NCBI GenBank assembly: GCA_031548515.1
Contig: JAVBRB010000037.1
Location: 8,770-72,769 of the forward strand
DNA length: 64,000 nucleotides
Source: UBA940 sp031548515
GTDB lineage: Bacteria; Bacteroidota; Bacteroidia; Bacteroidales; Rikenellaceae
Reading direction: 5' to 3'
Part shown: piece by piece, positions 1 through 7,433 of the stretch
Position numbering within the stretch: position 1 is the first letter of the stretch
Layout: every line of letters starts with the position of its first letter
The notes under the pieces: generated by a model
What the model was told of the DNA's origin: nothing
What the model saw: the letters and a program-made list of their open reading frames with translations, nothing else
Databases searched by the model: none
Made by a program: the position numbers and the translations under genes

Positions 1-263
1 TTTCACACCGCCATATCACGGTAAACGGAGCTGTTGTTAATATTCCGTCGTACAGTTTGAAGAATGGCGACGTCGTGGGAGTCAGGGAAAAATCCAAGAG
101 CCTCGAAGTGATTACGGAAGCCCTCTCGGGCGGACGCAGCCGCTACTCATGGCTCGAGTGGGATCCCGCTTCGATGTCGGGCAAGTTCCTCCAGAGACCG
201 GACCGCGAAGATATTCCGGAAAACATCAAGGAGCAACTCATCGTCGAACTCTACTCGAAATAG
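1..263 (+). CDS. rpsD: 30S ribosomal protein S4, C-terminal part
   Basis: The reading frame is open from the left edge (frame beginning at base 3) and ends with TAG at 261-263; the start lies outside the window. The visible part reads HITVNGAVVNIPSYSLKNGD..., which is the S4-fold RNA-binding motif, then the conserved SRYSWLEWD and the C-terminal end typical of bacterial S4. S4 is a primary 16S rRNA-binding protein that nucleates 30S assembly. It lies 23 bp before rpoA, the usual bacterial S13-S11-S4-rpoA-L17 order, so it belongs to the alpha operon. Identity is firm despite truncation. Confidence 0.95.
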   Translation, partial: SHRHITVNGAVVNIPSYSLKNGDVVGVREKSKSLEVITEALSGGRSRYSWLEWDPASMSGKFLQRPDREDIPENIKEQLIVELYSK

Positions 264-286
264 TAACACTAATTAAAAAATAATAT

Positions 287-1279
287 ATGGCAATATTAGC
301 ATTCCAGAAGCCTGAAAAGGTCATTATGCTCGACTCCAGCTCGACGTTCGGAAAATTTGAATTCCGGCCGCTCGAACCAGGTTTCGGCATGACCATCGGC
401 AATGCCTTGCGCCGTATCCTGCTCTCGTCGCTCGAGGGTTATGCGATCACGACCGTAAAGGTTGCCGGTGTAGATCACGAGTTTGCCGCCATTCCCGGAG
501 TAATGGAAGGGATGATAGATATCATCCTGAACCTCAAAAAGGTCCGTTTTGTCCGTACTGTGGAGAATGTCGACAACGAAAAAGTGACGCTGAACGTTGC
601 CGGTGTCTCGGAACTGACTGCCGGGTATATCTCGAACTTCCTGTCCAGTTTCAAGGTGCTCAATCCCGACATGGTTATCTGCCGCCTTACGCCCGAAACC
701 AAACTGACGATAGACCTTACTATCGCCAAGGGCCGCGGGTATGTGCCGGCTGAAGAAAACCAGCCTGCGGAAGCCGAATTCGGTCTGCTGGCGATCGACT
801 CGATACATTCGCCCATCGTGAATGTGAAGTACTCGATCGACAACTACCGCGTGGAGCAGCGTACGGACTACGAAAAGCTGAACCTTGAAATAACCACGGA
901 CGGTTCTATCCACCCGAAAGAGGCTCTTAAAGAGGCTGCCAAGATACTTATCCACCACTTCATGCTGTTCTCCGACGAGAAGATCACGGTGAACGTCGAC
1001 GAGGCTGGTTCGGCAGAAGAGTTCGACGAAGACGTCCTGCACATGCGACAGCTGCTCAAGACCAAGCTGTCGGATCAGGACCTCTCGGTCAGGGCGCTCA
1101 ACTGCCTGAAAGCCGCTGAAGTGGATACGGTAGGCGATCTGGTACGTTTCAACCGCAACGATCTGTTGAAGTTCCGTAACTTCGGCAAAAAGTCGCTTTC
1201 GGAACTGGACGACCTGCTGACATCTCTGAACCTGCACTTCGGAATGGATGTTTCTCCTTATAAACTTGATAAAGACTAA
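287..1279 (+). CDS. rpoA: DNA-directed RNA polymerase subunit alpha
   Basis: At 330 residues this is full length for alpha. The N-terminal assembly domain (about 1-235) carries the dimer-interface motif EPGFGMTIGNALRRILLSSL near residue 30, and the C-terminal domain (about 250-325) has the helix-hairpin-helix stretch VRALNCLKAAEVDTVGDLV that contacts UP-element DNA and activators. The ATG at 287 follows an A-rich stretch without a clear Shine-Dalgarno, as is normal in this phylum. It sits between rpsD and rplQ (6 bp gap) in the ribosomal alpha operon and supplies the scaffold on which beta and beta' assemble. Confidence 0.98.
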   Translation: MAILAFQKPEKVIMLDSSSTFGKFEFRPLEPGFGMTIGNALRRILLSSLEGYAITTVKVAGVDHEFAAIPGVMEGMIDIILNLKKVRFVRTVENVDNEKVTLNVAGVSELTAGYISNFLSSFKVLNPDMVICRLTPETKLTIDLTIAKGRGYVPAEENQPAEAEFGLLAIDSIHSPIVNVKYSIDNYRVEQRTDYEKLNLEITTDGSIHPKEALKEAAKILIHHFMLFSDEKITVNVDEAGSAEEFDEDVLHMRQLLKTKLSDQDLSVRALNCLKAAEVDTVGDLVRFNRNDLLKFRNFGKKSLSELDDLLTSLNLHFGMDVSPYKLDKD

Positions 1280-1285
1280 GCACTA

Positions 1286-1918
1286 ATGAGACATAATAAA
1301 AAATTCAACCACCTTGGCAGAACCAGCGCGCACCGCAAGGCTACACTTGCGAATATGGCGACGTCGCTCGTAATGCACAAGAGGATAGAAACTACGGTGG
1401 CAAAAGCCAGGGCGCTGAAAATGTATGTGGAACCGCTTGTGACCAAGTCCAAGGAAGACACCACCCATTCGCGCCGCGTGGTTTTCAGCTACCTGAAAGA
1501 CAAACACGCTACAGCAGAGATATTCCGCGTCATAGCTCCAGCCGTAGGCGACCGTCCTGGAGGTTACACCCGTATCCTCAAGACCGGTTTCCGCTTAGGC
1601 GATGCCGCCGATATGTGTATCATAGAATTCGTTGATTTCAATGATACATACAAAGCCGGAGTTACAGGTTCGGGCGCCGTCAAGTCGCGCACCCGCCGCG
1701 GAAGCAAGGCTGCAGCGTCGAAAGAATCCGTTGAAGCCGTTTCTGACACTGCTGTAGCTGGGGGAAGTGAAGCTCCGGCGAAGCCTGCAGTAAAGAAACC
1801 TGCCGCTAAAAAGCCCGCTGCCCCGGCGAAACCCAAAGCGGCTCCCGCACCTAAAGCTGCAAAAGTTTCAGGTTCGAAAGCATCTTCCGGCCGCAGCGTA
1901 GCTACAAAGAAAGGTTAA
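1286..1918 (+). CDS. rplQ: 50S ribosomal protein L17 with long Ala/Lys-rich tail
   Basis: Residues 1 to about 120 are a standard L17 core (MRHNKKFNHLGRTSAHRKA start, internal ETTVAKARAL and DAADMCIIEFVDFND). L17 binds 23S rRNA near the exit tunnel. Residues about 140-210 form a low-complexity extension rich in Ala, Lys and Pro with repeated KPAAKKPA-like units. A protein of 210 residues is much longer than the roughly 120 of E. coli L17, although extended L17 is common in Bacteroidota. It is last in the operon and is followed by a strong terminator. The basic tail probably contacts rRNA; that is inference. Confidence 0.96.
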   Translation: MRHNKKFNHLGRTSAHRKATLANMATSLVMHKRIETTVAKARALKMYVEPLVTKSKEDTTHSRRVVFSYLKDKHATAEIFRVIAPAVGDRPGGYTRILKTGFRLGDAADMCIIEFVDFNDTYKAGVTGSGAVKSRTRRGSKAAASKESVEAVSDTAVAGGSEAPAKPAVKKPAAKKPAAPAKPKAAPAPKAAKVSGSKASSGRSVATKKG

Positions 1919-1977
1919 GCCGGAACGTCGGCGGCGGTTTATTTTTTCGTCGTACCAACCGTCATCTGTATTCATTG

Positions 1978-2012
1978 AAAGAAGCGATCCTTATTGGGTC
2001 GCTTCTTTTTTT
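1978..2012 (+). terminator. Rho-independent terminator of the rpoA/rplQ operon
   Basis: Perfect stem AAAGAAGCGACC-type arms (AGAAGCGATCC at the left, GGGTCGCTTCT at the right, five-base loop TTATT) followed by a run of T. It lies about 60 bp after the rplQ stop and closes the ribosomal operon. Confidence 0.85.
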
Positions 2013-2048
2013 GCGGCATGGGATAATGTATGATTTTCTTTAGAACCT

Positions 2049-2586
2049 TACCTGTATCCAATGGACACGAAAGAGACCATTGCTTTCCTAATCACGGAAT
2101 TAGGCTCATTTTATCAAAAAACATATGATGAAACCACCGATTGTGACGGCTTTATCATGGCTTGCGCCGAGAAATCGCTGGAACATTATCCCGATAATTT
2201 TCATGGCCTGATACTGAAACACGACGCGCTGCGGGGAATAGCCCTGGACTATGTCAGCAAAACCGGAAACAGGGATGATTCCAAAGCGGCATATAACCGT
2301 GCCCGGTGGTTAGAGGTAAAAGAGACGATTTTCTCGATGGGTTATACGGAAATGTCGGATGAAACCTACGAAGGGCTGATCCGGGGCGTGGAGCAGGCAA
2401 TGGAGCGGGACGGTTTAAAACCATCGGATGTTCGCCCGCAGGTCGATGAGATGAGAAAACCGAATGAGCAGATTTATCAACCAACTAAAAAATAGATTAT
2501 GAAATGACTAACGTGCTTTGCAATGTTGGCGGCAATGACGCTTACCGCAACGATTTCTTTCGCCCAAACGCGCGAAAGTTCAAATC
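2049..2586 (+). repeat. Truncated second copy of the right-end secreted-protein module
   Basis: This segment matches 63370-63908 in the same orientation. Similarity starts abruptly at TACCTGTATCC and stops abruptly at TTCAAATC. It covers the C-terminal third of the transglutaminase-like gene, the intergenic gap (one base shorter here) and the signal-peptide region of the following gene. By eye the encoded proteins agree at 131 of 144 positions. No insertion sequence or integrase flanks it. Confidence 0.9.
2061..2495 (+). pseudogene. 3' fragment of a transglutaminase-like secreted protein gene
   Basis: An open frame of 144 codons starts at what is an internal Met in the intact gene at 62641-63816 and corresponds to its residues 248-391 (MDTKETIAFLITELGSFYQ... 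to ...EQIYQPTKK). The signal peptide and the Cys/His catalytic-like core of the intact protein are missing, and no TAnnTTTG promoter precedes the fragment, so it is most likely a dead remnant. The 13 amino-acid differences are mostly conservative and the frame has stayed open. Either the duplication is fairly recent or the C-terminal domain is still expressed alone; I favour the first. Confidence 0.8.
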
Positions 2587-2638
2587 TCCCCTACTCTAGT
2601 AGAAACTATTCTGATGCACACACTATCTTGTTTTTATA
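2499..2638 (+). pseudogene. Remnant of the partner gene's leader, stop at codon 3
   Basis: The sequence from ATG at 2499 parallels the start of the gene at 63821, but codon 3 is TGA here (AGA in the other copy), so the leader peptide is interrupted. After the stop the frame still spells the signal peptide (LTCFAMLAAMTLTATISFAQ equivalent). Similarity ends near 2586, and the frame then runs through unrelated sequence to a TAA at 2636-2638. No functional product is expected. Confidence 0.75.
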
Positions 2639-2667
2639 AAAATCTATCCTAAAAATAGTATTATGTA

Positions 2668-2698
2668 TTGCATGGTATTATTATTGTTTCTATATTTG
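2668..2698 (+). promoter_or_regulatory. Bacteroidetes-type promoter for the PspC/PadR unit
   Basis: A -7 box TATATTTG at 2691-2698 matches TAnnTTTG exactly, with TTG at 2668-2670 as -33 element after a 20-bp spacer. The predicted start near 2702 gives a leader of about 44 bases before the ATG at 2746. Confidence 0.65.
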
Positions 2699-2745
2699 TG
2701 CTGTGATAGGATGTACAAATTCCGAGATCAATAATAATTACGAGT

Positions 2746-3267
2746 ATGAAACAGACATTCAACGTTAACATCGGAGGTCGGGGATACAACATCGACAACG
2801 ATGCCTACGAACTTCTCGACAAGTATCTCAATGATATTTCGTCGCGCCTGAGCGATTCGGATGTAGAGTCGATGGAAGACATCGAATCGCGTATCGCCGA
2901 TATATTCGACGAAAGGGCATCGTCCTCCATGCAGGTCGTAAATCTGGATATGGTGCGCCGTGCGATGGCGGTAATCGGGCGTCCTGAAATGTTCGGCGGA
3001 CAGAAGCGCGGCTTTTCGTATCAGGAAGCGTCTTCCTATCCGCACGAACCCAAACGCCTTTACCGTTCTGTAAACAACAAAGTTATCGGAGGTGTATGCG
3101 GCGGTTTGGCCGAATACCTGGACGTCGATCCCAATATGATAAGGGCGCTTTCCGTCGTCCTGTTCTTTTTTGCCGGTCTTTCCCTGTGGGTGTACATTAT
3201 CTTATGGATAATCCTTCCCCAGAGTCCAAATTATGTTAAATATGAAGACGACCGCAGGAGACAGTGA
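2746..3267 (+). CDS. PspC domain-containing membrane protein
   Basis: 173 residues. The N-terminal part (about 1-85) is a soluble region rich in acidic residues (IDNDAYELLDKYLNDI...SMEDIESRIADIF) that also occurs in the larger protein at 3723-5069. The C-terminal part (about 100-160) is a PspC domain: RLYRSVNNKVIGGVCGGLAEYL followed by a hydrophobic segment ending in the family signature ILWIILPQ. PspC proteins sit in the inner membrane and, in proteobacteria, sense envelope stress. It is first in a three-gene unit with a PadR regulator and a second PspC protein. The family call is strong; the physiological role is inferred. Confidence 0.88.
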   Translation: MKQTFNVNIGGRGYNIDNDAYELLDKYLNDISSRLSDSDVESMEDIESRIADIFDERASSSMQVVNLDMVRRAMAVIGRPEMFGGQKRGFSYQEASSYPHEPKRLYRSVNNKVIGGVCGGLAEYLDVDPNMIRALSVVLFFFAGLSLWVYIILWIILPQSPNYVKYEDDRRRQ

Positions 3268-3313
3268 TGCCGATAACGGCAGTTGCAATAATGATTACTA
3301 AAAGTCGATAACA

Positions 3314-3670
3314 ATGACAGCAGAAAATTTAAAGAATGTGGACAATGTGAAGGCGCAGATGCGGAAAGGGATTCTGGAGTATTGCATTCTGTCCATCCTG
3401 TCGCGCGGCGATTCATACGCGCCGCAGATCATCTCGGAACTCAAAGAGGCCGACATGATCGTAGTCGAGGGGACGCTCTATCCACTGTTGGCCCGCCAGA
3501 AAAACCAGGGCTTGCTATCCTACCGATGGGAGGAATCTCCGCAAGGGCCTCCCCGTAAGTATTATATGATAACCGACCGGGGGCGCGAGGTTTTGGCGCA
3601 GTTGGATGAAGTGTGGGAAGAGATGGTGGCGCAGATCAAGATAATTCGTTACGGCAAATTGGAAGAGTAA
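3314..3670 (+). CDS. PadR family transcriptional regulator
   Basis: 118 residues, the usual size for the short PadR subfamily. The winged helix-turn-helix starts around residue 18 (KGILEYCILSILSRGDSYAPQIISELKEA), followed by the wing motif VEGTLYPLLARQKNQGLLSY and the typical ITDRGREVLAQL dimerisation helix. It lies between two PspC-domain genes with gaps of 46 and 52 bp, so the three are probably co-transcribed. PadR proteins are usually repressors of their neighbours, so autoregulation of the PspC unit is the simplest reading. No operator could be assigned with confidence. Confidence 0.93.
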   Translation: MTAENLKNVDNVKAQMRKGILEYCILSILSRGDSYAPQIISELKEADMIVVEGTLYPLLARQKNQGLLSYRWEESPQGPPRKYYMITDRGREVLAQLDEVWEEMVAQIKIIRYGKLEE

Positions 3671-3722
3671 CAAAATTTAAAAAAGTTCCTGAAATCACCA
3701 CTTACAATTGTAATTTACAACC

Positions 3723-5069
3723 ATGAAAAAGATAGAAAAAGTAAGTATCGCAGACATATCTTTTACTTTAGATAGTGACGCTTATGTCTCTTTGAAACAA
3801 TACCTTGACGCGCTTCATAATTACTATGACAAAGACCCTGACGGAAGTGAAATAATTGCTGACATCGAGGCCCGTATAGCCGAACTCATACTTAACGAAC
3901 AGATATATACCAAGATCGTCAGCAAATCGCTGATAGACTCGATAACCGCCCAGCTCGGGACTCCGGAGGAGATCGAAGAGCAGGCTGACGAACAACCGGC
4001 CGGAGGGTATGCTCCCCTGCCCGACCCGACGATACCGCGCAGGCTCTACCGCAACAGAGAAGGACGCATTCTGGGCGGTGTATGCAGCGGTATGGCCCAT
4101 TTCTGGGACGTGAACGTCGCATGGATAAGGCTCGCCTTCCTCTCACCCATGATACTCTTCATATTAACCGCCCCGTTCGATTGGCATCATGTCCGGAATT
4201 TCACGTTGGGCTGGTCTTGGGTCTTCATAGTGATATACGTTGTGCTGTGGTTCGCATTGCCCATGGCTAAAACCCCACGGCAGAAGCTTGAGTCGCGCGG
4301 CGAGAAAATTACGCCGTCGTCCATCAGACAAAACCTTCAGGAAGGCGCGAAAACCCCGAGCGGCAAAAAAGCTGCATCGGTCATGGCTGAAATACTGGCG
4401 GTCGTCGGGCGTGTGCTGTTGTTCTTCATAAAACTGGTGTTGGCTGTGATCGGTTTTACGTTCATTATAGCCTCTTTATCAGCCTTGGTGGCCATGATAA
4501 TAGCTATATTCAACCCTGCGGCGTTAGGCCTCACCGCCGTATTCGCTTTGATAACGGGGCTTACCATTCTCTCTCCGCTGATGCTCGCACTACTGGTGAT
4601 GTTCTGTATGACGATACCTTTCTTTGTGGTTGGAACGGCTTTGCTAAGCCTTGTCTTCTCCTGGAAACCGGGCCGGATTTTCTACTGGGTGTTGCTGGGC
4701 ATATGGCTGTTCGCCATGGTATTCTGTTCGATCGTGGTTGTGAGCAATGCCCGATATCTGCGCGAACAGATCCGGAATCGCGGCGGTGTTATCGAATGGT
4801 TCTACGAAAAAAATATTGATGACAACAAAAGGGGGATTTTCCGTGATTTTTTGGAAGAGGAAGACAACGGGCTGAACAACATAACTATAACTGTCGCCAA
4901 GGACTCCATTGAGGTCGTATCGTGGCGCGACCACACCGGAGATTCAACTTATGTGAGTACTGACGGAGTGTTGAAATACAATCGGCGTATTGTCATCAGA
5001 GATGAAAAAGCGATCGAAAAAGCCAAGGTGGAAAATGGGCGTATCGTGGTCCGAAGAATAGATTATTAA
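3723..5069 (+). CDS. PspC domain-containing multi-pass membrane protein
   Basis: 448 residues. The N-terminal 85 residues repeat the soluble domain of the upstream PspC protein (FTLDSDAYVSLKQYL...IIADIEARIAELI). A PspC domain follows at about 105-185 (RLYRNREGRILGGVCSGMAHFW ... VLWFALPMA), then a linker. Several hydrophobic helices lie at about 225-350 (AVVGRVLLFFIKLVLAVIGF, LGLTAVFALITGLTILSPLM, IFYWVLLGIWLFAMVFCSIVVV), and the C-terminal domain of about 90 residues should be soluble. It is probably the effector or sensor of an envelope-stress response with the PadR repressor upstream. The stop codon abuts a large palindrome. Confidence 0.88.
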   Translation: MKKIEKVSIADISFTLDSDAYVSLKQYLDALHNYYDKDPDGSEIIADIEARIAELILNEQIYTKIVSKSLIDSITAQLGTPEEIEEQADEQPAGGYAPLPDPTIPRRLYRNREGRILGGVCSGMAHFWDVNVAWIRLAFLSPMILFILTAPFDWHHVRNFTLGWSWVFIVIYVVLWFALPMAKTPRQKLESRGEKITPSSIRQNLQEGAKTPSGKKAASVMAEILAVVGRVLLFFIKLVLAVIGFTFIIASLSALVAMIIAIFNPAALGLTAVFALITGLTILSPLMLALLVMFCMTIPFFVVGTALLSLVFSWKPGRIFYWVLLGIWLFAMVFCSIVVVSNARYLREQIRNRGGVIEWFYEKNIDDNKRGIFRDFLEEEDNGLNNITITVAKDSIEVVSWRDHTGDSTYVSTDGVLKYNRRIVIRDEKAIEKAKVENGRIVVRRIDY

Positions 5070-5231
5070 GAGTTTGTTTGGATTTTTTCGCCGAAGCTAT
5101 TTTATAGTTATTTTGGAGCGGTTTTTCGTCTGAAACGAGGCGCAATGGGGTTCCATTGTAACGAGTTTCAGACGAAAAACAAGCCCGAAAGAGCAAAAAG
5201 GAGCGAGAGAGGAAAAATCCAAACAAACTCT
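5069..5231. repeat. 163-bp nested palindromic element
   Basis: Three concentric inverted repeats: outer arms of 19 bp, perfect (5069-5087 AGAGTTTGTTTGGATTTTT against 5213-5231), middle arms of 16 bp, perfect (5121-5136 GTTTTTCGTCTGAAAC against 5165-5180), and inner arms of 6 bp (5143-5148 CAATGG against 5153-5158). The RNA or single strand could fold into one long hairpin. There is no open frame inside. It looks like a miniature palindromic mobile element or structured spacer; it begins at the last base of the preceding stop codon. No second copy was seen in this window. Confidence 0.75.
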
Positions 5232-5282
5232 AAGTCGTGATGACTTTAATTCCTTAATGTATTAGTTAGAAAATTGGTTAGA

Positions 5283-5317
5283 GAGAAGGCTCGATCCGTC
5301 CGGGATCGGGCTTTCTC
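5283..5317. terminator. Hairpin terminator between convergent PspC gene and nfo
   Basis: Arms AGAAGGCTCGATCC and GGGATCGGGCTTTCT pair around a short loop. Placed just beyond the 3' ends of two converging genes, it could act for nfo on the minus strand and for the plus-strand unit. The T tract is modest. Confidence 0.55.
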
Positions 5318-5335
5318 CATTTGCAGGGGAGCCGG

Positions 5336-6178
5336 TTATCCGGCAAGCATTGCCAGAGCCGCTATCTCGGCGGCCCATTTCGATTCGTCGGGAGTTTCAA
5401 GAACCAACGGCATGTCGTCGAAGCGCTTGTCCCGCATGATGTATCTGAAACATTCCCAACCCAGTTCTCCTTCCCCGAGGTTGGTATGGCGGTCTACGTG
5501 GCTGCCAAATGATTTCAGGGCATCATTGAAATGCATACCCTTAAGGTATTTGAAGCCGACAATCCGGTCGAATTCCGCAAAAGTTGCATCACATGCCGCC
5601 GCTGTGCGCAGGTCGTAGCCTGCGGCATAGGCATGGCAGGTGTCTATGCAGACCCCTACGCGTGTTTTATCCTCCACGAATTCGATGATGCGGGCCAGCT
5701 CCTCGAATTTCGATCCGACGTTACTCCCCTGCCCCGCCGTGTTCTCGATGACGGCGATTACGCCGCGGGTCCGGTCGAGCGCGATGTTTATCGACTCGGC
5801 GATCCGTTCGATGCATCGGTCGAGTGGAATCTCGCGGAGATGGCTGCCGGGATGGAAATTGAGTCTGTCTATACCCAACTGCTCGCAACGTTTCATTTCG
5901 TCGAGGAATGCGGCGCGCGATTTTTCCAATTCGGCATCTCCGGGGTGGCCAAGGTTTATCAGGTAGCTGTCGTGCGGAAGTATCTGTCCAGACCCATACC
6001 CGAATTTGCGGCAATTTTCCTTGAAAGCCTGTATGGACACCGCCGACAGCGGCGGCGCCTGCCATTGGCGCTGGTTCTTAGTAAAGAGGGCGAAAGCCGT
6101 CGCCCCTATCCCGTGTGCATTCAGAGGTGCATTCTCTACCCCGCCCGATGCGCTTACATGTGCTCCTATGTATTTCAT
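5336..6178 (-). CDS. nfo: Deoxyribonuclease IV (apurinic endonuclease)
   Basis: Starting at the Met of MKYIGAHVSASGG (6178), the protein has 280 residues and matches the length and first residues of E. coli endonuclease IV. An in-frame ATG eight codons upstream (6202) is less likely because family members start at MKYIGAHV. Conserved zinc-binding and active-site segments are visible: FALFTKNQRQW, LNFHPGSH, VIENTAGQGSNVG, CIDTCHAYAAGYD, HFNDALKSFGSHVDRH and a final LETP. The enzyme cleaves DNA 5' to abasic sites in base-excision repair using three zinc ions. It is transcribed alone, divergently from the DUF3078 gene. Confidence 0.96.
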   Translation of the reverse strand: MKYIGAHVSASGGVENAPLNAHGIGATAFALFTKNQRQWQAPPLSAVSIQAFKENCRKFGYGSGQILPHDSYLINLGHPGDAELEKSRAAFLDEMKRCEQLGIDRLNFHPGSHLREIPLDRCIERIAESINIALDRTRGVIAVIENTAGQGSNVGSKFEELARIIEFVEDKTRVGVCIDTCHAYAAGYDLRTAAACDATFAEFDRIVGFKYLKGMHFNDALKSFGSHVDRHTNLGEGELGWECFRYIMRDKRFDDMPLVLETPDESKWAAEIAALAMLAG

Positions 6179-6246
6179 TTTTTTTAAATCCTTGTTCTGC
6201 AAATATCTGAAAATTCCGCGAAAAAGTCGATAAAACAGGCCGTATA

Positions 6247-6279
6247 TTGCAATATAAACAGACTTCTTTCGTATCTTTG
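6247..6279 (+). promoter_or_regulatory. Promoter for the DUF3078 protein gene
   Basis: TATCTTTG at 6272-6279 matches the -7 consensus; TTG at 6247-6249 is a candidate -33 element with a slightly long 22-bp spacer. The predicted start is near 6283, just before the ATG at 6302. Confidence 0.6.
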
Positions 6280-6301
6280 CTCAATAGATGAAGACAGGTC
6301 G

Positions 6302-7426
6302 ATGAGGACGAGGTACATACTGATGCTTGCCGTTTTACTCTCGCTGGTTACCGGAACAAAAGCGCAATTTTCACTCAACACGGTGGAAGAGAGCGCCAAA
6401 CTCAAGGTGCCGATGAAAATATACCAGGTCCCGTTGAAAGCGGACGTCATTAACGACGCTAAAGCGCGAATGATTCGCAAGGCCCTTTGGCGCCAGCGGA
6501 ATCTGGTCGACACTAAAATATCTTTTACCGGTTCCACGACCCAGTTCAACGACGCATGGAGCAGTAACGGGGGGCAGAATGTCATTTCCGGTTTTTTATC
6601 GGGATATTATTACCATAACTACGATCGCAAACGGTTCTCTTTTACGTTCAGGTTCGATGCAAATTACGGCGTGAATTTCATAGACGACACCTGGTTCAAA
6701 AATCAGGATTATTTCAAAATATACGACAATGCGAAGTGGAAGATCAAAACCGAAGGCGCGTTGAGGAATTGGGCGTACAGTTTCGAATCATCCTTTGAGT
6801 CGCAGTTCTCCACCGGTTACGAATCAAGGGCCTCTAAGGCTAAGGATATAGTGTGGAGTAATTTTATGGCGCCTGGCAAACTCAACGGCGGGATTGGGCT
6901 TACCTATACTTCGCCGAATCCTAAACTGCCTTTTGTCATAACTATCTCTCCTGCGTCAGGCACCGTATTGTTTGTTACGGACGACCGCATTCCGCCCGGC
7001 AGGAGGCAAAATCTCGGTATTCCGGTGACTACCACACCGATATACGGAGAAGACGGTACCACTATAATCGGTTACGATTACGATTACAAAAATTTCAAGG
7101 CTGAAGGCGGTTCCAACTTCAGGCTCACATTCAACCGTGTGTTCAAGTTCGGCAAGAAACAAGGCATTTCATTACAGTATAATACCGACCTGTCCTCTTT
7201 CTATGGCTGGATAACGCAGGTCTCGAGGCATGCCCTGCCCAATACGACCCCTCCGCAGGCTCTCCTGCCTACTGTAAACTGGACTAATGCCATAAATTTC
7301 AACCCCATAAAATTCCTTACGTTTCAATTCTCCACCCGTACGGTATACGACCGCAGCCAGATCGACAAGGTACAGATGCAGTATTTCCTGAGCGTGGGCC
7401 TCTCATATTCATATAAAAACAAGTAA
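6302..7426 (+). CDS. DUF3078 family outer-membrane protein
   Basis: 374 residues with a signal peptide (MRTRYILMLAVLLSLVTGTKAQ, cleavage after about residue 22). The centre contains the DUF3078 hallmark: a WSSNGGQN motif near residue 86, then alternating aromatic beta-strands (FSFTFRFDANYGVNF, WKIKTEGALRNWAYSFESSFESQF). The C-terminus ends in a strand pattern with aromatics (YFLSVGLSYSYKNK). The family is confined to Bacteroidota and is predicted to form a beta-barrel in the outer membrane; no ligand is known. It is followed after 7 bp by an S41 protease gene, so the two are likely co-transcribed. Confidence 0.82.
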   Translation: MRTRYILMLAVLLSLVTGTKAQFSLNTVEESAKLKVPMKIYQVPLKADVINDAKARMIRKALWRQRNLVDTKISFTGSTTQFNDAWSSNGGQNVISGFLSGYYYHNYDRKRFSFTFRFDANYGVNFIDDTWFKNQDYFKIYDNAKWKIKTEGALRNWAYSFESSFESQFSTGYESRASKAKDIVWSNFMAPGKLNGGIGLTYTSPNPKLPFVITISPASGTVLFVTDDRIPPGRRQNLGIPVTTTPIYGEDGTTIIGYDYDYKNFKAEGGSNFRLTFNRVFKFGKKQGISLQYNTDLSSFYGWITQVSRHALPNTTPPQALLPTVNWTNAINFNPIKFLTFQFSTRTVYDRSQIDKVQMQYFLSVGLSYSYKNK

Positions 7427-7433
7427 AAACAAA

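Noticed and set aside
5531..6187. 218-codon open frame opposite nfo
   Set aside because: It is antisense to endonuclease IV, whose metal-ligand motifs are unambiguous.
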